64,000 nucleotides of DNA from Polynucleobacter sp. UK-Gri1-W3 (GCF_018881595.1 NZ_JACVQA010000009.1:23307-87306), one strand, 5' to 3'. Shown: positions 8,601 through 20,535, numbered from the stretch's first letter. Notes: a model not told the origin generated them from the letters alone. Numbers and translations are program-made.

Positions 8601-11366
8601 CTAAGCCAACGCGCCGCAGCAGTTCTTATATTTTTTACCGCTACCGCAAGTGCATGGATCGTTGCGACCCACCTTTGGGCCTGTACGCAGGGGTGCAGGC
8701 TGAATATCAATTGCAGCGCCACGGTCACCAGTTGACCCAGCTACTTCTTTCTCAGGATCAGCGTGCTGATACTGAACATCGGAAAGCTTTGCCAAATCAT
8801 CGTTCATCGACTCCGAAGCCTGATCTAATTCATTGGCACTGCGAATCTGAACAGTCATGATGCTTTTCACAACATCGTTCTTAATAACGTTGAGTAATTC
8901 ACCATACAACTCAAATGCTTCACGGCGATACTCTTGCTTAGGATCCTTCTGAGCATAACCGCGCAAGTGGATACCCTGACGCAGATGATCCAAGGCAGCC
9001 AAGTGCTCACGCCAATGACTATCTAAACTATATAAAAGTACTGAGCGCTCAAAGCCAGCAAAAGATTCGCGTCCGGAGAGGTCGACTTTAGCGTCGTAGG
9101 CTTCCTTAGCAGCTTGCAGAACCCGATCAATAATTTCTGCATCGTCAACGGTCTCAGCGCTTTCAACCCACCCTCTCAGGTCAATCGTAAGACCCCACTC
9201 GCTAGCTAGGGCATTTTCTAGCCCAACTAAGTCCCACTGCTCTTCCATAGATTCCAGGGGAACATATACAGAGCAAACGGAACGCAGAACATCTTCACGC
9301 AAATTGGCAATCAAGTCACCAATATCAGCACTTTCAAGTACTTCATTTCTAAGACGATAAGTCTCTTTGCGCTGATCATTGGCAACGTTGTCATATTCAA
9401 GCAATTGCTTACGAATATCAAAGTTACGACCTTCAACTTTGCGTTGGGCAGATTCAATCGAACGGGTAACCATTCCAGCTTCAATCGGCTCGCCATCTGG
9501 CATCTTGAGTCGATCCATCACAGCGCGCAAACGGTCACCGGCAAAAATACGTAGGAGTGCATCGTCTAGCGAAAGATAGAAGCGAGAAGAGCCTGGATCA
9601 CCCTGACGACCTGAACGACCTCTTAACTGGTTATCAATACGACGACTCTCGTGACGCTCTGTACCGATGATATGCAAACCACCAGCCACTAACACTTGGT
9701 CATGAATGCTTTGCCACTCATCCTGCAGTTGCTTAATCTTGACCGCTTTTTCAGCATCAGAAAACGAACTATCAGCCTCAATTAAAGATGACTGCTTACC
9801 AACGTTGCCACCCAAAACAATATCGGTACCGCGACCCGCCATATTGGTAGCAATCGTAATCATCTTAGGACGGCCGGCTTGTGCAATGATTTCTGCCTCA
9901 CGCTCGTGCTGCTTTGCATTTAAGACTTGGTGCGGTAACTTGCGTTTATCTAGTAAGCCAGCAATCAACTCAGAGTTTTCAATAGAAGTGGTGCCTACCA
10001 ATACTGGCTGACCACGCTCAAAACAATCCTCGATATCTTTAATTACTGCGTCATAGCGTTCGCGAGAAGACTTATAAATCTGATCTTGCTTATCTTTTCT
10101 TTGGCTAATCCGATTTGGGGGAATCACAACAGTTTCTAAGTTGTAGATTTCTTTAAATTCATACGCCTCTGTATCGGCAGTACCAGTCATGCCGGCTAAT
10201 TTGCCGTACATACGGAAGTAGTTTTGGAAGGTGATCGTTGCTAAAGTCTGATTCTCATTCTGAATCTGCACGCCTTCTTTTGCTTCTACAGCTTGATGCA
10301 ATCCATCAGACCAACGACGACCTTGCATTAAACGGCCAGTAAATTCATCCACGATGATGACTTCGCCATTTTGAACCACATAATGTTGATCACGGTGATA
10401 CAGGCAGTGCGCACGCAATGCTGCATATACATGGTGCATCAAAGTAATGTTTTGTGGCGCATAAAGAGAGTCGCCATCATTGAGCGCTCCCAACTGAACC
10501 AAGATAGCCTCAGCTTTATCATGCCCTTGTTCGGTCAAATAAACCTGCTGAGATTTCTCATCCACCCAGTAGTCGCCCGGCTTCTCAACGCCAGTGCCAT
10601 CAGCTTTCTCTTCACCAATTTGACGCTCTAAATGGGATGGCAGGGCATTAATCTTGACGTAAAGATCAGTGTGATCTTCTGCCTGGCCGGAGATGATTAA
10701 TGGTGTACGAGCCTCATCAATCAGAATGGAGTCAACTTCGTCAACGATTGCATAAGCCAAACCACGTTGTACGCGTTGATTCAAATCCTGAACCATGTTG
10801 TCGCGCAAATAGTCAAAACCAAATTCGTTATTGGTGCCGTAAGTAATGTCAGCAGCATAAGCCGCTTGCTTGGTAGTGTGATCCATTTGAGATAAATTCA
10901 CACCCACCTTCATACCCAAGAAGTTATACAACTTGGACATCCATTCGGCATCGCGCTGCGCTAAATAGTCATTGACAGTTACAACGTGCACACCTTTACC
11001 GGTCAAGGCATTTAAATAGACCGGAAGGGTTGCTGTTAATGTTTTTCCTTCACCAGTGCCCATCTCGGCAATCTTGCCTTGATGTAGGGCTAATCCACCC
11101 AAAATCTGCGCATCAAAGTGGCGCATCTTCATAACGCGTGCGCTTGCCTCGCGGACTACCGCAAAAGCTTCTGCAGCGATGTCGTCCAAAGACTCTCCAG
11201 CAGCCAGGCGCGACTTGAATTCTGCAGTTTTTGCAGCAAGAGCGTCATCATCCAAAGATTGCAGGCTGGCTTCAAATGTGCCAACCTTAGCAACGACTTT
11301 GCGATACTGTTTTAAGAGGCGGTCGTTACGACTGCCGACCAGGGTTTTAAGAAGACCGATTACCAT
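8601..11366 (-). CDS. secA: Preprotein translocase ATPase SecA
   Basis: The motor ATPase that drives unfolded proteins through the SecYEG channel. At 921 residues it is of normal length. Visible features: N-terminal [11 protein letters not shown]; Walker A GTGEGKT at 103-109; [16 protein letters not shown] box; [12 protein letters not shown] and the [22 protein letters not shown] helicase motifs; a linker ending in GRNDPC; and the C-terminal zinc-binding SEC-C motif with C905, C907, C916 and C917, which binds SecB and phospholipid. It is transcribed alone, divergent from dciA, with a clear terminator. Confidence 0.98.
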   Translation of the reverse strand: MVIGLLKTLVGSRNDRLLKQYRKVVAKVGTFEASLQSLDDDALAAKTAEFKSRLAAGESLDDIAAEAFAVVREASARVMKMRHFDAQILGGLALHQGKIAEMGTGEGKTLTATLPVYLNALTGKGVHVVTVNDYLAQRDAEWMSKLYNFLGMKVGVNLSQMDHTTKQAAYAADITYGTNNEFGFDYLRDNMVQDLNQRVQRGLAYAIVDEVDSILIDEARTPLIISGQAEDHTDLYVKINALPSHLERQIGEEKADGTGVEKPGDYWVDEKSQQVYLTEQGHDKAEAILVQLGALNDGDSLYAPQNITLMHHVYAALRAHCLYHRDQHYVVQNGEVIIVDEFTGRLMQGRRWSDGLHQAVEAKEGVQIQNENQTLATITFQNYFRMYGKLAGMTGTADTEAYEFKEIYNLETVVIPPNRISQRKDKQDQIYKSSRERYDAVIKDIEDCFERGQPVLVGTTSIENSELIAGLLDKRKLPHQVLNAKQHEREAEIIAQAGRPKMITIATNMAGRGTDIVLGGNVGKQSSLIEADSSFSDAEKAVKIKQLQDEWQSIHDQVLVAGGLHIIGTERHESRRIDNQLRGRSGRQGDPGSSRFYLSLDDALLRIFAGDRLRAVMDRLKMPDGEPIEAGMVTRSIESAQRKVEGRNFDIRKQLLEYDNVANDQRKETYRLRNEVLESADIGDLIANLREDVLRSVCSVYVPLESMEEQWDLVGLENALASEWGLTIDLRGWVESAETVDDAEIIDRVLQAAKEAYDAKVDLSGRESFAGFERSVLLYSLDSHWREHLAALDHLRQGIHLRGYAQKDPKQEYRREAFELYGELLNVIKNDVVKSIMTVQIRSANELDQASESMNDDLAKLSDVQYQHADPEKEVAGSTGDRGAAIDIQPAPLRTGPKVGRNDPCTCGSGKKYKNCCGALA

Positions 11367-11420
11367 GGGATATTGAAGAAAATTAAGTCCTTGAGTTTAT
11401 CACCCGTAACCCCATTTTTT

Positions 11421-11921
11421 ATGAACTTTGCCCCTAAACCATCTCGCAAGCACAAAGCCCACGACTGGATGGATTACCTACGAGAATCTGATGGGCTTGG
11501 GGGAATTTTGGCTAAAACCGAGGATCTGGCCAAACTCAAAAAGGTCATTAACTCAGCCTTAACAAAGCTTGAATTAGGCCATCTGAGCTCAAAAATTGAA
11601 GCTGGATGGCGCTCTGGCTCGGAAGATGAGCTCTTTTTACTAGTGAATAGCGCCAGTATCGCAACCCGCTTACAACAAATATTACCTAGTTTAATCAATG
11701 AGTTATCTAAATCTGGGCTGCCCTGTAAGACTATAAAAGTGCGGTTAAAGCCGGCTCCACCTGCCTGGGAAGTAAAGCCCCGCACAGACACTCAACGTGA
11801 GAGGCCAAAGGGCCTTAATGAGGTTGCTAAAAAATCTTGGGAGTCTTTATTGGAGAAGTTAGGGCCAGATTCAGGCTTGCGCTCATCTATCGAAAAGCTA
11901 CTCAAAAACAAACCAAAGTAG
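11421..11921 (+). CDS. DciA-like DUF721 protein (replicative helicase loader candidate)
   Basis: A small DUF721 protein. DciA, of this family, loads the replicative helicase DnaB in bacteria lacking DnaC. I start it at ATG 11421 (166 aa; MNFAPKPSRKHKAHDWMDYL); a TTG at 11373 would add 16 residues but lacks family character and would sit almost on the secA start. The N-terminal half shows the DUF721 pattern (LGHLSSKIEAGWRSGSEDEL, LFLLVNSASIATRLQQILP); the C-terminal tail is basic and probably unstructured. It converges on lpxC and diverges from secA, as I recall from other Burkholderiales. Confidence 0.72.
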   Translation: MNFAPKPSRKHKAHDWMDYLRESDGLGGILAKTEDLAKLKKVINSALTKLELGHLSSKIEAGWRSGSEDELFLLVNSASIATRLQQILPSLINELSKSGLPCKTIKVRLKPAPPAWEVKPRTDTQRERPKGLNEVAKKSWESLLEKLGPDSGLRSSIEKLLKNKPK

Positions 11922-11952
11922 CTAAAAAGCACCTCAGCCCGCTCAGCACCCC

Positions 11953-12867
11953 TTAGAAAAAGAGGGGTTGGCTTTCCTGGGAATACGCTCCCGGAGCCTT
12001 ATTTTCAGCAAAAGAGCTGATTTCATAAGAACTTGGGTCTTCCAAAAGCTTACGTAAAAGTGCGTTGTTGAGAGCATGTCCTGACTTCTCAGCTACATAA
12101 GCTCCAACAATAGGATGCCCAATGAGATAAAGATCGCCGATTGCATCCAAAATTTTGTGGCGCACAAATTCATCTTCATAACGAAGCTCTTCGTTATTCA
12201 AAATTCGATGCTCATCTAAAACAATTGCATTGTCTAAACTGCCGCCACGCGCTAAACCCATTTCGCGTAAAGCTTCTACTTCATGCGCAAAACCAAAAGT
12301 ACGCGCACGACCAATTTCACTGCGGTATCCCTGCTCAGCGAAATCCACTACAAAACGTTGACCGGTTTTATCAACTGCTGGATGCTTGAAATCAATCGTG
12401 AAATCTAATTTAAATCCAAAGAATGGCTCTAAGCGTGCAAGCTTGTCACCCTCACGAACCTCTACTGGTTTTTTAATCACAACAAATTGACGTGGTGCAT
12501 CTTGTTCTGCAATACCAGCAGATTCAATTAAGAATAAAAAAGAGGCTGCACTTCCATCCATGATGGGTACTTCTTCGCCATCAAGCTCAATGAATAAATT
12601 ATCTAGACCAAGACCAGCGCAGGCTGAAAGCAGATGCTCCACCGTCGAAACACGAACGCCATCTTTTTGAATAACCGAGGCAAGCCTGGTATCGCATACA
12701 GCTAAAGCAGTTGCAGGCACAACAGCTTGCTCAGACGTATCCACCCTAACAAACTGAACCCCTGAATTTACTGGTGCAGGCTTAATAGAAATCGTCACCT
12801 TACGACCAGAATGCAAGCCAATCCCCACGGTCTTAACCGGAGTGGCGATAGTGCGTTGCTTCATCAT
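11953..12867 (-). CDS. lpxC: UDP-3-O-acyl-N-acetylglucosamine deacetylase LpxC
   Basis: Zinc amidase for the first committed step of lipid A synthesis. It has the expected length (304 aa) and motifs: GIGLHSG at 16-22, [11 protein letters not shown] with a zinc histidine, and [19 protein letters not shown] with the second zinc histidine and the zinc aspartate, followed by SGHALNN near the catalytic histidine. Two ATGs in tandem (ATGATG) mark the start. It follows ftsZ and a peroxiredoxin on the same strand, so lipid A synthesis is the tail of the division and wall cluster. E. coli LpxC is degraded by FtsH through its C-terminal tail; here that tail reads QPLFF, but its role is not known. Confidence 0.97.
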   Translation of the reverse strand: MMKQRTIATPVKTVGIGLHSGRKVTISIKPAPVNSGVQFVRVDTSEQAVVPATALAVCDTRLASVIQKDGVRVSTVEHLLSACAGLGLDNLFIELDGEEVPIMDGSAASFLFLIESAGIAEQDAPRQFVVIKKPVEVREGDKLARLEPFFGFKLDFTIDFKHPAVDKTGQRFVVDFAEQGYRSEIGRARTFGFAHEVEALREMGLARGGSLDNAIVLDEHRILNNEELRYEDEFVRHKILDAIGDLYLIGHPIVGAYVAEKSGHALNNALLRKLLEDPSSYEISSFAENKAPGAYSQESQPLFF

Positions 12868-12914
12868 ATTTGAGTATTTAAATTCAGGGGGTATTCGTTA
12901 TATAAAAATTTGAA

Positions 12915-13415
12915 TTACAGCTTTTTCAGCATCGAAGCCGCATCGCTAACTTCAAACTTACCAGGAGCTTCGCGATCTAATGACTTCACTACACCATCCT
13001 CAATAATCATGGCATAACGATCAGAGCGTACGCCCAGTCCTCGTGAAATTAAATCCAACTCCAAGCCAAGCTTTTTAGTGAACTCAGCACTACCATCGCC
13101 CAACATGCGGATCTTTTTACCCACATTTAGATCGCGTCCCCATGCACCCATGACAAATGGGTCGTTTACGGAAACACACCAAATTTCATCAACGCCCTTG
13201 GCTTTAATCGCATCGTAGTGCTCAACATAACCAGGTACGTGTTTTGCAGAACAAGTCGGTGTAAATGCGCCAGGCAATGCAAACAACACAATCTTTTTTC
13301 CTGCAGCTAGCTTTTCAACTTCAAAAGCATTTGGCCCCAAAGAACAGCCTTCGCTCTCTTCATTCATAAACTCATAAAGAGTAGCGTTAGGTAATTTTTG
13401 TCCAACTTCAATCAT
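12915..13415 (-). CDS. Peroxiredoxin, Prx5 type
   Basis: A 166-residue thiol peroxidase of the AhpE/Prx5 branch. The peroxidatic cysteine is C55 in the signature PGAFTPTCSAKHVPGY, with the conserved Thr52 three residues before it. The rest fits Prx5 (GVDEIWCVSVNDPFVMGAWG, ALGL-type GLGVRSDRYAMIIEDGVVKSL). No N-terminal transit or signal sequence and no fused glutaredoxin domain. It lies between ftsZ and lpxC on the same strand, 47 bp upstream of lpxC and 112 bp after ftsZ; the physiological link to division is unclear and may be only positional. Confidence 0.9.
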   Translation of the reverse strand: MIEVGQKLPNATLYEFMNEESEGCSLGPNAFEVEKLAAGKKIVLFALPGAFTPTCSAKHVPGYVEHYDAIKAKGVDEIWCVSVNDPFVMGAWGRDLNVGKKIRMLGDGSAEFTKKLGLELDLISRGLGVRSDRYAMIIEDGVVKSLDREAPGKFEVSDAASMLKKL

Positions 13416-13446
13416 GACATCTCCAATAAATAATTGTTAGTAAGCA

Positions 13447-13495
13447 TGCCAACGCAAGCGCAGGATTCGTCGTCCGGAGGGGCGCCGCGCTGGCA
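13447..13495. repeat. Inverted repeat with GC-rich loop between ftsZ and the peroxiredoxin gene
   Basis: TGCCAACGC (13447-13455) pairs with GCGCTGGCA (13487-13495), nine pairs with one G-T, around a 31-base GC-rich loop. The gap between ftsZ and the peroxiredoxin gene is 112 bp. On the minus strand no T-run follows, so a simple terminator is not supported; on the plus strand TTTT follows but no plus-strand gene ends here. It may be a regulatory structure or a remnant of a small repeat. Confidence 0.35.
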
Positions 13496-13527
13496 TTTTG
13501 CAATCACCTATTGTATTAAGCGGCTAA

Positions 13528-14868
13528 TTAATCTGCTTGCTTACGTAAAAAGGCTGGAATTTCATAATAATCAGCCCCTTTATCCAGCATGGATTTCGCT
13601 TGAGGAGAACTATCTGCGCCTAATGTAGGCGCAGGAGTCGCTTCACGAGAGCTACGAAAAACACGTGGTAAATCATATTGACTGTAATCAACACCAGTAC
13701 TTGCGGATTGCGCTGCCACTGCTGGAGCACTTCCAGCACCTGTCATTGCTAAACCTGCGCTAGTACTTAAAGCAGAATCCAAACTTACTCTGCTAATTGC
13801 TGCTGATGCGCTAGCAGGAGCAAAGCTATTGAGATCAGCCATTGTTGGCATTGCATCATGAGTACCTGTTGCCTGTCTCCAAACAACTTCAGGCTGGTTA
13901 TTTTTACGAGCTTGTGGATTATTCAAACCAGTAGCAACAACAGTCACACGCAGTGCATCGCCCAAACTCTCGTCATACACAGTACCAAAAATAACAGTTG
14001 CATCATCGGCAGCATAACCACGAATTGCAGCCATGACTTCACGAGTCTCGGACAACTTTAACGAACGACTAGCAGTAATATTCACCAATACACCGCGTGC
14101 GCCTGATAAATCAACACCTTCGAGCAATGGTGAAGCAACTGCAGCTTCAGCAGCCAAACGAGCACGATCCATGCCAGAAACAGTTGCTGTTCCCATCATG
14201 GCCTTGCCTTGTTCACCCATGACTGTCTTTACGTCTTCAAAGTCAACGTTAATCAAACCTTGAACATTAATGATTTCTGCAATACCTGAAACAGCGTTAT
14301 GCAATACATCATCAGCACAAGCAAATGCTTTATCAAACTCAGCGTCTTCACCCATGACTTCAAAGAGCTTTTCGTTCAGCACAACAATTAATGAATCTAC
14401 ATAAGATTCGAGTTCAGCAGCGCCATTCTCTGCAACCTTCAAGCGCTTTACACCCTCAAAATCAAATGGTTTGCTAATCACGCCAACAGTCAAGATACCC
14501 ATTTCTTTAGCTACTTGAGCTACGATTGGAGCTGCACCAGTTCCAGTACCGCCACCCATACCAGCAGTAATAAACACCATATGTGCGCCTTGTAATGTAT
14601 CGGCAATACGAGCACGAGCCTCTTCGGCTGAAGCTGCACCAATTTCTGGTTTTGCTCCTGCACCTAATCCGCTAGAGCCCAGTTGCAAATTCACAGATGC
14701 CTCAGAGCGCTGTAAAGCGCCAGCATCGGTGTTCATGCAAATAAACTCTACGCCATTAACACCGCGACGGATCATATGCTGGACAGCATTACCACCAGCG
14801 CCACCGACTCCAACCACTTTAATGATGGTTTTGCCAGCTGTTTCTTGATCTAACATTTCAAATTCCAT
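13528..14868 (-). CDS. ftsZ: Cell division GTPase FtsZ
   Basis: The tubulin homologue that forms the Z ring. [10 protein letters not shown] at 20-29 and the tubulin signature GGGTGTG at 105-111 form the GTP site. [11 protein letters not shown] (T7 loop region) supplies the GTPase-activating residues. A variable linker rich in S and A (about 325-425) leads to the conserved C-terminal peptide [14 protein letters not shown], which binds FtsA and other partners. Length 446 is large because of the long linker. A strong AGGAGG precedes the ATG. It is preceded by ftsA with a 61-bp gap that may hold an additional promoter. Confidence 0.98.
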   Translation of the reverse strand: MEFEMLDQETAGKTIIKVVGVGGAGGNAVQHMIRRGVNGVEFICMNTDAGALQRSEASVNLQLGSSGLGAGAKPEIGAASAEEARARIADTLQGAHMVFITAGMGGGTGTGAAPIVAQVAKEMGILTVGVISKPFDFEGVKRLKVAENGAAELESYVDSLIVVLNEKLFEVMGEDAEFDKAFACADDVLHNAVSGIAEIINVQGLINVDFEDVKTVMGEQGKAMMGTATVSGMDRARLAAEAAVASPLLEGVDLSGARGVLVNITASRSLKLSETREVMAAIRGYAADDATVIFGTVYDESLGDALRVTVVATGLNNPQARKNNQPEVVWRQATGTHDAMPTMADLNSFAPASASAAISRVSLDSALSTSAGLAMTGAGSAPAVAAQSASTGVDYSQYDLPRVFRSSREATPAPTLGADSSPQAKSMLDKGADYYEIPAFLRKQAD

Positions 14869-14929
14869 ATACCCTCCTAGGTAAATACGTACTACGTTGA
14901 CGACGACGAGAAAAAACTAAAAAAAATAC

Positions 14930-16159
14930 TTAAAAATTACCCGCAAACCATTCCTTCATGCGCGAGATAACACCTTGCAGCGCGCCTGACTGAGAAACTC
15001 GACGACCGCGCAATAACTGCGCCTGGCCTTCCATTAGCAAACCAATGCTGGTCGCATATCTGGGACTACGTAAAACTTCATGCAGATGTCCACGGTACTC
15101 AGGCGTACCAATACGCGCTGGCCGCAAGAAAACTTGCTCGGCTAACTCGACCATGCCAGGCATCAGCGCAGTGCCGCCAGTTAAAACAATTCCAGAAGAA
15201 ACCATGTCTTCATAACCAGAGTCACGAACTACACCTCTTACTAAAGTAAATAACTCTTCCACTCGCGGTTCAATGACTGCTGCCAGAGCCTGTTTAGACA
15301 TAGGACGCGGCTCACGATCGCCAACACCAGGAACATCGATCATCGCAGTTGGATCAGCCATCTCTTGACGGGCAATACCATGTGCAATCTTCAAGTCCTC
15401 AGCATCAATCGTTGGAGTACGTAATGCCATCGCAATGTCATTGGTAATTTGATCACCAGCAATTGGAATAACCGCTGTATGGCGAATAGAGCCCTGACAA
15501 TAAATTGCAATATCCGTTGTACCGCCACCAATATCTACCAATACGACGCCAAGCTCTTTTTCATCTTCAGTTAACACTGCCAAACTTGAAGCTAAAGGCT
15601 GCAATATCAAGTCGTTTACTTCGAGACCACATCGACGCACACACTTCACAATATTTTGTGCCGCACTCACGGCGCCGGTAACAATATGCACCTTCACCTC
15701 TAAACGTAAACCACTCATACCAATTGGCTCACGAACATCTTCTTGGCCATCAATGATGAATTCTTGAACAAGAATGTGTAGAATCTGCTGATCTGTTGGA
15801 ATATTGATTGCTTTTGCCGTCTCTAGAACACGCTCCACATCTCCAGAGCCAACTTCTTTATCGCGAATGGCAACCATGCCACTCGAGTTAAAGCTCACAA
15901 TGTGGTTACCTGCAATACCTGTAAATACCTGTACGATCTGGCGATCAGCCATTACCTCAGCCTCTTCAAGCGCCTTCTGAATCGACTGAACAGTTGCCTC
16001 AATATTGACTACAACACCCTTCTTCAGCCCTTTGGATGCAGTTTGACCCACGCCAACTACATTGAATTGACCATCAGGAGCTAATTCAGCAACCAAGGCA
16101 ACGACCTTGGAAGTTCCAATATCCAAACCAACCAAAATATCGCGATTGTCTTTACTCAT
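14930..16159 (-). CDS. ftsA: Cell division protein FtsA
   Basis: Actin-like ATPase that tethers FtsZ to the membrane. LVGLDIGTSKVVALVAE (phosphate 1) is near the N-terminus, VVLVDIGGGTTDIAIY (phosphate 2) in the middle, and GIVLTGGTALMPGM (adenosine) near the end. The C-terminal helix RMKEWFAGNF is the membrane-targeting amphipathic segment. I chose the ATG at 16159 (409 aa): GAGG lies 7 nt before it and only 1 nt before the alternative ATG at 16165. It begins about 10 bp after ftsQ in the same operon. Confidence 0.96.
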   Translation of the reverse strand: MSKDNRDILVGLDIGTSKVVALVAELAPDGQFNVVGVGQTASKGLKKGVVVNIEATVQSIQKALEEAEVMADRQIVQVFTGIAGNHIVSFNSSGMVAIRDKEVGSGDVERVLETAKAINIPTDQQILHILVQEFIIDGQEDVREPIGMSGLRLEVKVHIVTGAVSAAQNIVKCVRRCGLEVNDLILQPLASSLAVLTEDEKELGVVLVDIGGGTTDIAIYCQGSIRHTAVIPIAGDQITNDIAMALRTPTIDAEDLKIAHGIARQEMADPTAMIDVPGVGDREPRPMSKQALAAVIEPRVEELFTLVRGVVRDSGYEDMVSSGIVLTGGTALMPGMVELAEQVFLRPARIGTPEYRGHLHEVLRSPRYATSIGLLMEGQAQLLRGRRVSQSGALQGVISRMKEWFAGNF

Positions 16160-16168
16160 TACCATTCC

Positions 16169-17026
16169 TCATTGCTTCAGCTCACTTTTTTTGCCATCTA
16201 CTTCATTCTTTTTCAAACTTGCAGCAGCAAGATGAACTGCAAAACCATTTGCATATCGCAAATCAACTGCATCCACTCGATTCGCCCACTTCTCTTGAAC
16301 TTGTGGCCAATACTTAAATAAGCGCGCCACACGCTCTTCCGTTAAATTTTTATCGGAGCTTTCTTCATCGCGTCCAAATTCGACCTTCATACCATTGGAA
16401 AGCCTTACATGCCAGGCATAACGCTCAGTTAGTGCAAGACTGGTTACTTCAGCACCCCACGGCTTAAACCAGTTGTTGGCTTTTTCATAAAGGCTCATCA
16501 CTTCTTTGCCGGCATCCGCAGGGCCGGAGAAGTCAACTAGACGGGCATCATCACCCACCTCAGAAACCCGACCCGTGAAAAGTTCACCATGAGTATTCAT
16601 GAGGGTATGGCTATCAGCCCCGCCCCAGGTACCAAAGGGCTTCTGCTCCTCAATGCTCACTACCAAGCCGTTTGGCCAGACGCGACGAACATTCGCATGT
16701 CTTACCCAAGGCATGCTTTCAAAGCCCCGCTTAACATCCTCCAAACGAACGCTAAAAAAATTACCTTGCACAGTTTCAAGTACTTGCTGTTTCACAATAG
16801 GCTTATTAATGTGTTTCAAGGTTTGGCCGGCAACTGGTTCAATTTGAATTTGCTTCAATGCAAATACAGGGCGTTGACTTAACCAAACCAAAATACCAAT
16901 CACCAGCATTACGATAAAGCAACGCATCATGAAACGGCTCAATTTCTCCATTCGCTGCGAATGATTCCAAAGTGGAGCCATCAACATCGAGAAAATTTCA
17001 CCGAAGCGATCCATGAAGTTGCTCAT
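16169..17026 (-). CDS. ftsQ: Cell division protein FtsQ
   Basis: Bitopic divisome protein linking cytoplasmic ring and periplasmic machinery. With the ATG at 17026 (285 aa) it has a short cytoplasmic tail, one membrane helix ([18 protein letters not shown], about 33-50), a POTRA domain (ALKQIQIEP to about 120) and the beta domain with [17 protein letters not shown]. The start codon forms ATGA with the ddl stop; a longer frame to 17071 would overlap ddl by 49 bp and is less likely. The spacing suggests translational coupling within the dcw cluster. Confidence 0.93.
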   Translation of the reverse strand: MSNFMDRFGEIFSMLMAPLWNHSQRMEKLSRFMMRCFIVMLVIGILVWLSQRPVFALKQIQIEPVAGQTLKHINKPIVKQQVLETVQGNFFSVRLEDVKRGFESMPWVRHANVRRVWPNGLVVSIEEQKPFGTWGGADSHTLMNTHGELFTGRVSEVGDDARLVDFSGPADAGKEVMSLYEKANNWFKPWGAEVTSLALTERYAWHVRLSNGMKVEFGRDEESSDKNLTEERVARLFKYWPQVQEKWANRVDAVDLRYANGFAVHLAAASLKKNEVDGKKSELKQ

Positions 17027-18036
17027 ATGGAGGCGCTCTCCTTTTGCTGTAATGTTTGACTTAACAACCAAAGCACCAAGTCGGCATACTCAATACCAGC
17101 AGCCTTAGCAGCCATAGGTACTAAAGAGTGAGAAGTCATACCAGGAGAAGTATTCATCTCCAGTAAGTAAGGCTTGCCAGTCTTTTGCTCCAACATCACA
17201 TCTGCACGTCCCCATGTACGGCAGCCCAAAGCTTTATATGCAGCCAAAGCCAAATCTTGGACAGCGGCATTTACTTCAGGCGCAAGTCCGGTTGGACATA
17301 AATACTGAGTCTCATCAGAGAAGTACTTGTTATGAAAATCGTAATTTGCTTGCGGTGGAATAATTTTAATTACAGGCAAAGCTTCAGCCGTATTGCCCTG
17401 TCCAACCAATGGGCAAGTGAGTTCGTCACCAATGATGCAAGTCTCAGCAATCACTTTTTTATCTAATCCAGCGGCAAGCTTATATGCAGCAGGCAACTCG
17501 TCTACCGACTTGACTTTTGTTAAGCCCAATGAAGAGCCCTCATGCGCAGGCTTCACAATTAAAGGTAAGCCCAAATGCTTCACAACTGCATTCCAGTCGC
17601 TATCAGCTGTCAGCTCTTCATATTCAGGAGTCGAGAGTCCGCTGCTAATCCAAACTTGCTTGGTAACAATTTTGTCTATAGCAAGAGCAGATGCCAAAAC
17701 TCCACTACCGGTATAAGGCAAGCCTAGTAATTCAAGTAAGCCCTGAATAGTTCCATCTTCACCAAAGCGACCGTGAAGAGAAATAAATATGCGATCAAAA
17801 TTTTCTTTCGCCAATTCAGTGGGGCAACGCAAACCAGTATCAAAAGGGTGAGCATCAACCCCTTTTGCACGAAGAGCCTCCAACACACCATTACCAGACA
17901 TGAGAGAGATTTCTCTCTCACCAGATTTACCGCCTAGCAACACGCCAACGCGACCTAAGGACTTGAGATCCAAGCTAGCCAAACTAGCCTTTACGCGATC
18001 ACCCCAAGAGTCAAAATTAGCAACTACCTTAGACAT
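17023..18036 (-). CDS. ddl: D-alanine--D-alanine ligase
   Basis: ATP-grasp enzyme that makes the D-Ala-D-Ala dipeptide for the peptidoglycan stem. [16 protein letters not shown] near the N-terminus, [13 protein letters not shown] (ATP loop), GRADVMLE and [16 protein letters not shown] (metal and second D-Ala site) are all present. The start at 18036 (337 aa) is supported by GGAGG six nt upstream and a small 8-bp overlap with murC; the longer frame to 18084 would overlap murC by 56 bp. The tyrosine loop of D-Ala-specific ligases is consistent but was not checked residue by residue. Confidence 0.95.
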   Translation of the reverse strand: MSKVVANFDSWGDRVKASLASLDLKSLGRVGVLLGGKSGEREISLMSGNGVLEALRAKGVDAHPFDTGLRCPTELAKENFDRIFISLHGRFGEDGTIQGLLELLGLPYTGSGVLASALAIDKIVTKQVWISSGLSTPEYEELTADSDWNAVVKHLGLPLIVKPAHEGSSLGLTKVKSVDELPAAYKLAAGLDKKVIAETCIIGDELTCPLVGQGNTAEALPVIKIIPPQANYDFHNKYFSDETQYLCPTGLAPEVNAAVQDLALAAYKALGCRTWGRADVMLEQKTGKPYLLEMNTSPGMTSHSLVPMAAKAAGIEYADLVLWLLSQTLQQKESASI

Positions 18037-19465
18037 TCTTTGCCTCCGAAAGCGTATGTGGCAAAGCAGAAATTGATCCTGCACCCATTGTGATTAATAC
18101 ATCCCCATCTTTTAAAACTTGACCTAATTTTTCTGGCATCTCAGCAATGCTTGCAGCATAGGCAACAGCATCTGTATTTAATAGAGCTTTGGAATTCTTA
18201 TCCCCTGCGATTGCGGCTTTCATCAAGCTCTTACTATCAGCTCCTGGAATTTTTGCTTCGCCTGCTGGATAAACGTCAGTCAATATCAATGCATCAAAAC
18301 TTTTAAGTACCTGAATAAATTCACCAAAGCAATCACGCGTTCTAGTAAAGCGGTGCGGTTGGAACGCCAAAACCAAGCGGCGATCTGGGTAAGCACCTCT
18401 GGCTGCTGCAAGCGTTGCAGCCATCTCAACTGGATGATGTCCATAATCATCAATCAAGGTAAAGCTACCACCAGATGCCAGAGAAATTTCTCCATAGCGC
18501 TGGAAGCGACGGCCAACCCCGCTAAATTCAGAGAGCGCTTTAATAATTGCCTCATCGCCTACACCCAACTCTGTCGCAATTCCAATTGCAGCCAAGGCAT
18601 TACGAACGTTATGCAAGCCCGGTAAATTGAGAGTGATATTTAGTCGTCCCGGCTTATTGCCGTGCCTACGCACTGTACGACGATCAACTGTAAAGTGCAT
18701 CTGAGTCCCATCTGCACGGATATTACTTGCGCGAATATCTGCATCTTCTGATGTGCCATAACGTAGCACCGGCTGAGACACAAATGGAATGATGTCACGT
18801 ACATTGGCATCATCAATACAAAGTACTGCCACACCATAAAACGGCATACGTTGAATAAACTGGACAAATGCCTGCTTTAGTCGCGCCATATCATGCTGAT
18901 AGGTGTCCATATGATCAGCATCAATATTGGTTACTACTTCCATTGCAGGGAATAACTGCAAGAAAGAGGCATCTGATTCATCTGCCTCGACGACAATAAA
19001 ATCACCACGCCCCAAACGAGCATTGGCACCTGCTGAATTTAGCTTGCCACCAATCACAAATGTTGGATCAAGTCCGCCTTCAGCTAACACTGAGGCTACT
19101 AAGCTGGTTGTAGTAGTTTTGCCATGCGTTCCTGCTATCGCAATACCTTGCTTTAGGCGCATCAGCTCACCCAACATCACCGCGCGCTGTATGACTGGAA
19201 CCTTTGCTGCGCGTGCAGCCAAAACTTCTGGATTATTCCCTGCAACAGCGGTAGATATCACTACAGCTTCAGCGGTACCAATATTTTTAGGATCATGGCC
19301 GATATGAATGACCGCGCCTAATTCTCTGAGACGCTTAGTGACTGCACCATCAGCAAGATCCGATCCTGAAACCTGATAACCCAAGTTCAAAAGCACTTCA
19401 GCAATGCCGCTCATGCCGGCACCACCGATACCGATGAAGTGAATTTGCTGAACGATATGCTTCAT
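18029..19465 (-). CDS. murC: UDP-N-acetylmuramate--L-alanine ligase MurC
   Basis: First amino-acid ligase of the muropeptide pathway. [14 protein letters not shown] near the N-terminus binds UDP; the ATP loop GTHGKTTT is at 112-119; [23 protein letters not shown] and [10 protein letters not shown] are the usual Mur-ligase blocks. The ATG at 19465 (478 aa, [15 protein letters not shown]) overlaps the murG stop as ATGA and is preferred to the ORF extension to 19492. Length and motif order are normal. Confidence 0.97.
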   Translation of the reverse strand: MKHIVQQIHFIGIGGAGMSGIAEVLLNLGYQVSGSDLADGAVTKRLRELGAVIHIGHDPKNIGTAEAVVISTAVAGNNPEVLAARAAKVPVIQRAVMLGELMRLKQGIAIAGTHGKTTTTSLVASVLAEGGLDPTFVIGGKLNSAGANARLGRGDFIVVEADESDASFLQLFPAMEVVTNIDADHMDTYQHDMARLKQAFVQFIQRMPFYGVAVLCIDDANVRDIIPFVSQPVLRYGTSEDADIRASNIRADGTQMHFTVDRRTVRRHGNKPGRLNITLNLPGLHNVRNALAAIGIATELGVGDEAIIKALSEFSGVGRRFQRYGEISLASGGSFTLIDDYGHHPVEMAATLAAARGAYPDRRLVLAFQPHRFTRTRDCFGEFIQVLKSFDALILTDVYPAGEAKIPGADSKSLMKAAIAGDKNSKALLNTDAVAYAASIAEMPEKLGQVLKDGDVLITMGAGSISALPHTLSEAKNV

Positions 19466-20535
19466 ATGCCCACCCCCGCACAATCTGCACACACTTCAGC
19501 TACTCGCTGAGTTGCATGTGGCTTTGCTAGTGCATGTGCACGCAATGCCATCTCTTTCAATTCTGTGCGATTGAAGTTTTGGATCATCATTGCCAAATCT
19601 TGTGGATTAAGTAATGGCTGGGGCAACAAAACTGCTGCATCCACATTTGATAGAAACTGCGCATTCGCAGTTTGATGATCATCAATAGCAAATGGGAAAG
19701 GAATAAGACAGGACGCAACCCCACAAGCAGCTATTTCAGAGACTGTCATAGCACCCGAGCGACAAATCACTAAATCGGCTTGTGAATATGCGGCCGGCAT
19801 ATCGTCAATAAACGGGCGAATATCTGCCATTACACCTAAGTCTATATATCTTTTTTGCAGATCTGCTAAATGTTTATCACCCGCCTGGTGTATCACCTTG
19901 GGGCGTGACTCTTTTGGAATTAGTGCCAGAGCAGCCGGAATATTTTCATTTAGGGCCGCGGCACCTAAGCTGCCGCCCACTACTAATATAGACAAAGGCC
20001 CCTGACGCTGCTCGTAACGAGCCGCAGGCGCCAACATATGATCAAACTCTTCACGAATAGGGTTTCCCACCCACTCTGCGCGTGCCATCGTTTCAGGAAA
20101 TCCAGTGAGAGTCCTCATAGCAATTTTGCTCAATGCGCGATTCGCGCTGCCAGCTACTGAATTTGCCTCATGTAAGACTAGTGGTCGCTTTAAAAACTTA
20201 GTAACCAAACCGCCAGGGAAAGTAATGTAACCACCCATACCCAATACAACATTTGGTTTTACACGGCGCATGATCTTCCAACTTTGAATGCAAGCCCGCA
20301 TGAGATTAATAGGTAGCATCAACTTTGCTTTTAATCCCTTGCCACGCAAACCACCAAACTCAACTGCCTCAAACGGAAAATCACAAGACTTCACAAGGCG
20401 ATACTCCATGCCCGCTTGATTACCTAACCAAGAAACATTCCAACCACAAATCCGCAAATATTCAGCGACAGCAAGTCCTGGGAAAATATGCCCCCCAGTG
20501 CCGCCAGCCATCACCAAAATTGAAGGTTTTGTCAA
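19462..20535 (-). CDS. murG: Undecaprenyl-PP-MurNAc-pentapeptide GlcNAc transferase MurG
   Basis: Glycosyltransferase (GT28) that makes lipid II at the inner face of the membrane. The first G loop GGTGGH is at residues 11-16, the second is GGSLGA, and the acceptor and donor regions ([31 protein letters not shown]) are typical. Start is TTG at 20535, overlapping the ftsW stop (TTGA), with GGAGG six nt upstream, so translation is probably coupled to ftsW. At 357 residues it is full length. Confidence 0.96.
   Translation of the reverse strand: MTKPSILVMAGGTGGHIFPGLAVAEYLRICGWNVSWLGNQAGMEYRLVKSCDFPFEAVEFGGLRGKGLKAKLMLPINLMRACIQSWKIMRRVKPNVVLGMGGYITFPGGLVTKFLKRPLVLHEANSVAGSANRALSKIAMRTLTGFPETMARAEWVGNPIREEFDHMLAPAARYEQRQGPLSILVVGGSLGAAALNENIPAALALIPKESRPKVIHQAGDKHLADLQKRYIDLGVMADIRPFIDDMPAAYSQADLVICRSGAMTVSEIAACGVASCLIPFPFAIDDHQTANAQFLSNVDAAVLLPQPLLNPQDLAMMIQNFNRTELKEMALRAHALAKPHATQRVAEVCADCAGVGI

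Noticed and set aside
8468..8728. 86-aa minus-strand frame over the secA 3' end
   Set aside because: It overlaps the conserved SEC-C end of secA and the secA terminator, and the protein has no recognisable character.
13434..13628. 64-aa plus-strand frame across the ftsZ 3' end
   Set aside because: Antisense to the conserved FtsZ C-terminal peptide and linker; no ribosome site.
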